Assembly: GCF_004210375.1 (NCBI RefSeq)
Contig: NC_134830.1
Coordinates: 992,001 to 1,056,000 of the forward strand
Reading direction: 5' to 3'
From: Tachypleus tridentatus
Taxonomy: Eukaryota; Arthropoda; Merostomata; Xiphosura; Limulidae
DNA length: 64,000 nt
Part shown: piece after piece, positions 58,871 to 64,000 of the stretch
Position numbering within the stretch: position 1 is the stretch's first letter
How the letters are laid out: each line of letters opens with the position of its first letter
The notes under the pieces: model-generated
Told to the model about the DNA's origin: nothing
What the model saw: only the letters and a program-made list of their open reading frames with translations
The model's database searches: none
Position numbers and translations under genes: made by a program

Positions 58871-61800
58871 GTGGATCATGTAATGTCTGTTTTTTGTTGA
58901 AATTTATTGCCAAAAAGTAACAGACACTTGTAAAGAATTGCAGCCCCATACAAAACTGATTCTGGTAAATGGTACCCTTCAGAGAAGATCCTAGAGGTTA
59001 ACTTGTGAACAAATTCAAATACATTGTTGAAATCTTACTTACATCACATTGTTCTCTATTAACATCAGGATTCTGTATGCCTTCATTGTGATGCTTCAAA
59101 CCAGATGGGATCTCAAGCAAGCAAATTTAAGTGTTACCTGTTGCCATTTGTGTCTATGACTTTAGTAATCCTTGTATAACAATACTGACCAATACCTCTT
59201 TTGGCATTGAGGTATTCAATTTCCAGAAGAAAAAGACCAGTGTGAGATTCTGTGTTTGAATGGATTTGTCCTGTTGTGTCTCTTGCATGTGATATGTACC
59301 CCTGTAATTGTCCTATACAAATTTTACCCTTTATCTGTGTGCTTCTTCAGAAGATTACATCATCTGGTGGCTGATGATACCTCATCTTCTACCCCCCTCA
59401 GTGTGGATTCCTGTACATAGTGAGGGGACCTCCCAGGGGAAGGTTCTGTTCTTTCAGTTTACCTCCTATGGGATCTAAACATCCACTCACCTGTTTGCCA
59501 TGCATGGTGACCTGTGAAGGGGAGGAGAGGATCCTGGAGGTTGAGGGGTCCAACCCTAACACACCACTTTGGCCTTGAATTCCTGTAGATAGGCAGCCTT
59601 GTGGTGGCCCCCCCCTTGGGTCATTTGGCTGGTCCATTTGGGCTAGGGTCAACCAAGTACCAGTGTTAGATTTTCTCAACATTAGACCTTTTATAATGCG
59701 ATTCCCTTTAAAGAATCAGAGTACATCTAGTTCGATTCGAAATTAGAAAATGGCCATAATGTCAAATAACTCGAAACCAGGACTAGAAAGGCCAACTTCA
59801 GGTGACTAACGCTGCTGTTTGAGCTACCCGTTAGTCATCCTGGTGAGTTATAATAATTAAAATTTTGCTACAAGTCTTTTAAAACTTGTATTACTGTGGT
59901 TTTTCTCTTACTGCTGTAGGCTAGATGTGAAAATTGGATTTAATGTTATTTATGTTTTAATTCAAAAATTAAACTTTGACTTGCTTTATCTTAATTTCCT
60001 TTTATGAATTTTAACAATTTTAGTTTAATTAACTTTTTTACTGGATTTTTGGCACAAATAACCTAGCTGCTTTGCACCATAAAACATCAAACCAACTATT
60101 TTCTACCTTTCCCATCTCCCTGTACATGTCCTTGTGTAGCATTTGAGGCATTAGATACAAGATACCCATTTTCTTTAGTCTTGTAGCTACAACCATGATG
60201 AACACTTTAGTCTTACTTGCATCTTTTAACTTTATTTGGTATTTTCATTGCACTGTATGAGAGTAAGTTGTCAAGTCCATCTTATGTTAATTTTGAATTT
60301 TCATGAGTGTCCATTGACTAAGCTGGTTTTATGAATTGGCCAGCCATTACAGATGAGAATGAGGGGGGGGGGGGGGGGGTCTCTCAAAGCATGTCTAGTC
60401 ATTAGGCATTATTGATCTTCTTCTCTGAGGTTCAGGATAACACATTACAATCTGACTTTGCATAGTTGTTATGCCACCACTTGTGACTACATCTGAAAAT
60501 GTGCATGACTTCACAGGTACTTACATACTGCCTCGTATTAATTAATTAATTAAAGGGAGTTTAGTACACTGAGGTACCCTGCTAAGAAGAATGCTTTTTT
60601 CTTAGTGTCCTTATTTGGTATAATCTCTTATGATGGTGGTCTGCTTCACTCATTTCTTCTATATATCCAGTCCATTGACTTTGATTCTGGTTCTGGATTC
60701 TCCTCAACCTCTGATTGATCATTGGTCACTTGTTTTAGATTATTGTTTTCCTGCTTAAGAACTCACCTATTGGTGATCTAGTTGGTCTAATTACACAAGA
60801 ATTTTCTCCTTTATTTCAATACCTTTTATTCATATTTTAGTGATTAAAAGGTAAAACTGTCTAATTTAAATTTTATGTTTTTTAGAATTAAAATAAATTT
60901 AAATTACTTATTTACTTCTGAAACACATTTCACTTGTCACTATAACTGGGAGAACCATACTATACAATTCTGACTGTAACTAAAACTGGTTTTCCATACA
61001 TTTTTAATAATGTAAACTTCATCTGAAAAAAGAACATTTCAAAATAATCTACAGTATAGACATAATTTTTGACAACTTGTGAATGAATACAAACATTGCA
61101 GCATTCAACTACAGTAGCTTTTAGATGATTTCACAACATTGCCAAAGCAACAATTCTTAAAATTATTAATTTGTCATAAAATTATAGTGAAGAGGCCACA
61201 GCTGAAATGATAATAAGAAACCAAAGTTAAAGGTTTATAATAATTAGAACAGCCTCATACAACACTATAATCAGCTTTTCTCAGTTAATACTATTACATG
61301 AATATAGAAATGTCTTCAGTCTTCTAAATGTAAAACAAGTCCAATAACATGGGTACATCATGCACTAATGATTGAAATTTTCAAAAAATAAAGAAAAAAT
61401 AGTACTTGGTAACATTTCACAGTTCTTGTGTAATACAACTAATTATGCACTTTTTTTAAAGTCTGTAAGAATAGTATTTTTTATATGTATATTTCATGAT
61501 TCAATTTAACATTCACCTGAGAACATTCATGATACTGGCACTTGAATTGAGTGCCATCTTTCTAGCTGTTTATACTTACATATGAGAATGCCTATGCTAT
61601 AAAATAAACTTTTTTTTATCATTTATGAAATAATAGTTTTGTTTAATTTGTTATGTTTGAGTTGTAGTTTTTTACTTTACTTACCCAAAGTCTCTGTGTT
61701 TTTGTTGTTTTTTCAGATTAATGCTAAAGATGTGAACAGATTTCAAGTGGTAAGTTTTAATTTCATACTCTGGTCAATGTTTTGTCTGTAGTATTATTAC

Positions 61801-64000
61801 AGTACATCATGTTAAGGGTTTAAATATTTGTGAATGGTTATTTTCTGTCACTTTAATTTATACAGTTCCTGCATACTCTAATGTTTATCAGTGGCATACA
61901 AAGAAAATGGCTTAGCATAGAACATCTGACAAAACTTTGATACATATTTCCCTGTTTTACTAGATGTTTGGTTAAATAAACATCCTGTAAAGTTTTACTA
62001 CTGATTTTGCTGGTTGTGCTGAGAAGGCACCTGCAAGTATGGCAGGCTCTTAAAGTTTGGTATTTTATCAAGGTTGCAGGTTTTGATGAACCTTAATCCA
62101 TAGTTTTATTCAAAGTTATAAATCATAGCCACTGCAGATACAAAACAGTAGGACAGATGAGTCTCTCTGAGGTTGTTTTTTTATTATTCTGTATTCTTGT
62201 AACTCCTAAAGATACCTCAGGAGTAGACAAACTACTTTTTAGATTTGGGTCATTTAATATCCATTCTCAAGCTTTTGTAAATCATTTAAAAGGATAAACT
62301 ATTTATGATTTGACATATCATCTGAACCATTATTACTGTATTCGGCTTTGTGTTTTATTCCTTGCTTTAAAAACAAATGTCACAATGGTTTATTTCTATG
62401 TTAACCATTATTACAATTAGAAAAAAAAAGACCCTTAAAATTGTGTACATCACATTTTTCTGTTAGCTCTTAGCTGTCTTTGATATATATGAAATAACAC
62501 TAAATATAAAGTGTTCACTGTTTTAGGTCATTTCCTGAAATGCTCTTTATATTAAAGGAAACAATTGTACATAATTTCTCTGAACACTAAAAATTAAAAT
62601 TGTATTTGTTAATTTCATTAATTTGACTTTCTTCAATTAATAATAATGTAGTGTACTATCAACTAGATGATTCTTTGCTGGTGATCTCATTATTTCTTTC
62701 TAAAATTATGGGCAGTGTTCTCACAGTCCATGGTTTATTTTTCTACAGTCCATGGTTTATTTTTCTAAGATGTTATGTTTCATGTGCAGTTCAAATGATT
62801 TTTAGTTTTTAGGGTGTTTTGATATATGTACTTCATTGTGCTTCTATAGCATTGTTATTATATTGCGCTACTAAAAGTAAACAGACTTTAAGATAGAGTG
62901 AAGAAACTTTGATCAACTTTCTAAACTATAGTGAGTCTTCTGTATTTATTCTTATAGATGTACTAGTATTACTTTACATATTGTAAATTTTAATTGAAAA
63001 CTGCACATATTATTGTTATCAGTAGTTTTTATGAAGTTATTTTTTATTCTTTGCCCCCCCCCCAATTCTATGGCTTTTTTTTTTTTTTAACACCCAGTCT
63101 GTGAGTCATGGAAGATGTGTTTGGTGGATTGCTTCCAAAATAAAGCTTTCCAAGACTCCTTTTTAATACTTAATTTAAAGTTGTATTGTATCTGGAATCT
63201 GAATTGCTCACCAATATGGTAAAGTTTATATTATTTTCTAGGCTATGAAAAAGTAAATATCCCTACCCCAATCAAAGATCTTGCACAAGCAAAAAACATA
63301 TTAGTGGCCATACATCTTGTGCAATAAAAAATCTGGTTCCCCAGCTCTATAAAGCCATTTTCTCCATGGTTTTAATGACTTCTATATAAAGTGATGGCCA
63401 AGGATGGCCTAACAAAACTTAGCTGACACTGTAATGTATGGTATCTACCAGATTTGAACACCTATTTTGTGCAAGAGGAGCATAGTTTGCCCAATTTTAC
63501 TTATTTCCAAATCTTTATAGCTGCACATTATTGAGAGGTAAATCCTTTTAGTATTATTTTTTGCTGTTTGAGTTTGACAGATAAGTCCTTTATCAGAGTG
63601 CATTTTTTTGGTTCTAAGTTAAATATCAGGAACTATAATATCCCTATGTAGTCTACCAACTACATACTAAAGTTGGTTTCACTGACCTGCAAAAGAAGTT
63701 CAGTACTTCATGGACATGTTCCCAGTAAGAAATGAATAACTTTCTTTAAAGACCTGTGTGATTTCTTGTAGTTGAAATTTACTTTAAAAGTTTCATGAAC
63801 CTTTAGCATTGTTTTTAAATTGAAGGTAAATTCATTTATTGTAAATCCTACCATACTGTAATAGATAGTATTGTATATATCTATAACTGATAACTCTAAA
63901 TAGCTTGAATACAATGCACATTTTAATTATGTATATACACTAATGTTTTTTTCAGGCATATGCCAGTCTTTTGAAGGGCAACATGGATGGGTTGAAGAAA
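58871..64000. repeat. Right copy of the segmental duplication, cut by the window end
   Basis: The start is defined by GTGGATCATGTAATGTCTG. It differs from the left copy mainly in homopolymers: the G-run is longer at 60363, the C-run is longer at 63054, and several A or T runs differ. The offset drifts from 16,967 to 16,987 across the copy. Confidence 0.97.
61717..64000 (+). pseudogene. SRP14: Duplicate SRP14 3' exons (61717-61749 and 63956 onward)
   Basis: Both exons and their splice sites are identical to those at 44737 and 46969 as far as visible. No copy of the DGRTKP exon precedes them in 47-61.7 kb, so this copy alone cannot make a full SRP14. It could serve as an alternative 3' end if the intron from 36965 skipped the first copy, or be a duplication relic, or be a false assembly duplication. 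The window ends inside the A-run that would settle the tail frame. Confidence 0.8.

Noticed and set aside
60363-60380. Long G-run as a G-quadruplex regulatory site
   Set aside because: Its length differs between the two near-identical copies (shorter at 43391) and is probably unreliable homopolymer calling.

Overview
This window is AT-rich, intron-rich animal nuclear DNA. Two conserved animal genes with GT-AG introns, several tRNA-headed SINEs with target-site duplications, and mariner, hAT, DIRS, Ty3/gypsy and Jockey-like relics show this. The repeat style (SINE boxes beginning GGCCCGGCATGGCC with a CAAA-rich tail) makes me suspect an arthropod, possibly a chelicerate such as a horseshoe crab. 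That is recollection and I could not check it.

Layout. (1) About 1-18.5 kb: the 5' half of a RASGRP (CalDAG-GEF)-family gene on the minus strand. Seven exons, from 16637 down to 566, encode the REM/RasGEF-N region and part of the CDC25 catalytic domain; the gene runs off the left edge. Its introns hold a Ty3/gypsy relic, a mariner MITE, a decayed mariner copy, a perfect 41-bp x 10 array and a 2.4-kb array of a 46-bp unit. (2) About 18.5-28.5 kb: no gene recognised; visibly richer in CpG than the rest, with most of the SINEs and a Jockey-like reverse transcriptase fragment. (3) 28,568-29,067: a 500-N assembly gap. (4) 29.07-31.45 kb: a degenerate hAT-transposase-like (ZNF862/KIAA1586-like) gene on the plus strand. 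(5) 36.8-47.1 kb: three exons of SRP14 on the plus strand, with a DIRS-type retrotransposon relic and diverged tandem repeats in the first visible intron. The 5' exon(s) of SRP14 were not found. (6) 47.1-58.9 kb: mostly anonymous AT-rich DNA with two SINEs and weak exon candidates on the minus strand. (7) 58,871-64,000: a nearly identical second copy of 41,904-47,013, repeating the last two SRP14 exons and cut by the window end.

Most notable: the 46-bp minisatellite at 14,130-16,516 is an amplification of the 3' end of a RASGRP coding exon together with its 5' splice site. The gene therefore carries about 50 tandem near-identical splice donors, each preceded by the same stretch of REM-domain coding sequence. 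I found no multi-gene 'system' of the kind seen in microbes. The splice-donor array is the best candidate for something undescribed. Two separate one-base frame breaks in A-runs of conserved exons suggest residual homopolymer errors in the assembly.
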